From the NCBI RefSeq assembly GCF_036226765.1, contig NZ_CP109017.1:5209001-5273000 (forward strand): a stretch of DNA of 64,000 nt. The letters run 5' to 3'. The notes beneath the pieces are model-generated. The model was not told where the DNA came from, searched no databases, and saw only the letters and a list, made by a program, of their open reading frames with translations. Below, piece after piece: positions 63,214 to 64,000 of the stretch; within the stretch, counting starts at the first letter, position 1, and each line of letters begins with the position of its first letter. Source of the stretch: Streptomyces sp. NBC_00670 (GTDB lineage Bacteria > Actinomycetota > Actinomycetes > Streptomycetales > Streptomycetaceae). The translations under genes and the position numbers were made by a program.

Positions 63214-64000
63214 CTACTCGACCCTCAGCTCCAGGATCCGGTCGTCGCCCTTCTTCGGGTCGCCGCGGCCGTCCGTGTTGCTCGTGGTGAGCCAGAGCCT
63301 GTCGCCGCCCGCGGCGACCACCGTGCGCAGGCGGCCGTAGTCGCCCTTCAGGAACGACTGCGGGTCCGCCGACGCCTTCGTGCCGTCGAGCGGGATGCGC
63401 CACAGGCGTTGGCCCTTCAGACCGGCCATCCAGAGGGAGCCCTCGGCGTAGGCGATGCCGCTGGGGGAGGCCTCGTCCGTGTGCCACTGGGCGAGCGGGT
63501 CGTGGAACTTCGCGTCGTCCGCCGTACCCTCCGCGTCCGGCCAGCCGTAGTTCGCGCCGGGCTCGATCGCGTTCAGCTCGTCCCACGTGTCCTGCCCGAA
63601 CTCCGAGGCGAACAGGCGCTGCTCGTCGTCCCAGGCCAGGCCCTGGACGTTGCGGTGGCCGTACGTGTACACGACCGAGTCCTCGAACGGGTTGCCCGGG
63701 GCCGGCTCGCCGTCCGGGGTCATGCGCAGGATCTTGCCGCCCAGCGACTTCCGGTACTGCGCGAGGCCCCGCTCGCCGGACTCGCCGGTGCCCACGTACA
63801 GCATCTTGTCGGGGCCGAAGGCGATCCGGCCGCCGTTGTGGATGTAGCCCTTCGGGATGCCCTTGAACACCGTGTCGGGGGCGCCGAGCTGCTCCCCGGC
63901 CGGCTTCTTCGGGTCGTACAGCATGCGGGCGACGCGGTTGTCGGAGTCGGTCGTGAAGTAGGCGTACACGAGGTGGTCGGAGGCGTACGCGGGGGAGAGG
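63214..64000 (-). CDS. PQQ-dependent sugar dehydrogenase (GDH/sorbosone type), truncated by window edge
   Basis: C-terminal 262 residues of a six-bladed beta-propeller dehydrogenase. Visible parts are GGRIAFGPDKMLYVGTGESG, ILRMTPDGEPAPGNPF, YGHRNVQGLAWDDEQRLFASEFG, ANYGWPDAEG and SPSGIAYAEGSLWMAGLKGQ, all typical of soluble glucose/sorbosone dehydrogenase. The frame is open to the window edge, so the start and any signal peptide lie beyond 64000. Probably secreted, by family habit. Confidence 0.92.
   Translation of the reverse strand, partial: LSPAYASDHLVYAYFTTDSDNRVARMLYDPKKPAGEQLGAPDTVFKGIPKGYIHNGGRIAFGPDKMLYVGTGESGERGLAQYRKSLGGKILRMTPDGEPAPGNPFEDSVVYTYGHRNVQGLAWDDEQRLFASEFGQDTWDELNAIEPGANYGWPDAEGTADDAKFHDPLAQWHTDEASPSGIAYAEGSLWMAGLKGQRLWRIPLDGTKASADPQSFLKGDYGRLRTVVAAGGDRLWLTTSNTDGRGDPKKGDDRILELRVE

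Overview
The window is Streptomyces chromosomal DNA. GC content is very high with strong third-position GC bias. GTG starts and 4-bp ATGA/GTGA gene overlaps are common. A tandem glycine riboswitch precedes gcvT, and a single in-frame TTA leucine codon was found. From about 14 kb to 62 kb the gene order looks like the conserved Streptomyces core running from sdaA to gatB (from memory, the SCO5469-SCO5501 neighbourhood of S. coelicolor; not checked here).

Left part, 0-14 kb. A GH25 lysozyme gene (8-565) is followed by an accessory segment. It holds two CPA1-type cation/proton antiporters, an ArsB/NhaD-type permease, a deazaflavin-dependent nitroreductase-like protein, a membrane-anchored SpoIIE-type phosphatase, a MarR regulator, a small membrane protein, a CLC chloride transporter with CBS domains and a DUF4396 membrane protein. 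There are also decayed pieces of an alcohol dehydrogenase, an HPP protein and a CBS protein. Three copies of one palindrome (consensus TTTTGCATANTGCAAAA) overlie or adjoin the promoters of the phosphatase-marR operon, the small membrane protein and the CLC/DUF4396 pair, which suggests a MarR-controlled ion-homeostasis regulon. The segment lies between intact sdaA and a second, degenerate copy of the sdaA 3' end, as expected of an insertion at the sdaA terminus. No integrase is visible.

14-31 kb. A leftward glycine/serine operon (gcvT-gcvH-glyA-sdaA) sits under a glycine riboswitch. Rightward from it are a P-loop kinase-like gene, two SseB-like genes and a five-gene peptide-type ABC importer with a strong hairpin after the binding-protein gene. 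An M1 metallopeptidase, a TRIC/UPF0126 channel and a thioesterase follow. 31-42 kb: a TetR gene with two matching operators, two small membrane proteins, cysteine desulfurase and mnmA (tRNA 2-thiouridine synthesis) with an amidase gene between them on the other strand, a modular membrane-anchored protein, then a leftward run of a SAM methyltransferase, SRPBCC, ketopantoate-reductase-like, alpha/beta hydrolase and DUF427 genes, and a LOG-type nucleotide hydrolase.

42-46.5 kb. A compact four-gene unit appears cell-wall directed: a secreted protein, a 777-residue peptidoglycan-binding/DUF1906 protein with no signal peptide, a two-TM protein, and a Tat-exported M15-like protein lacking two predicted zinc ligands. 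46.5-64 kb: two SDR genes around an AraC regulator, a MetE-like protein, ligA, an rmdB-like GGDEF-EAL gene with a collagen-like N-terminus and a TTA codon, gatCA-(80-aa protein)-gatB, an MMPL exporter with an overlapping GNAT gene, a membrane protein, and a truncated PQQ-dependent sugar dehydrogenase at the right edge. No rRNA, tRNA, CRISPR array or transposase was recognised.
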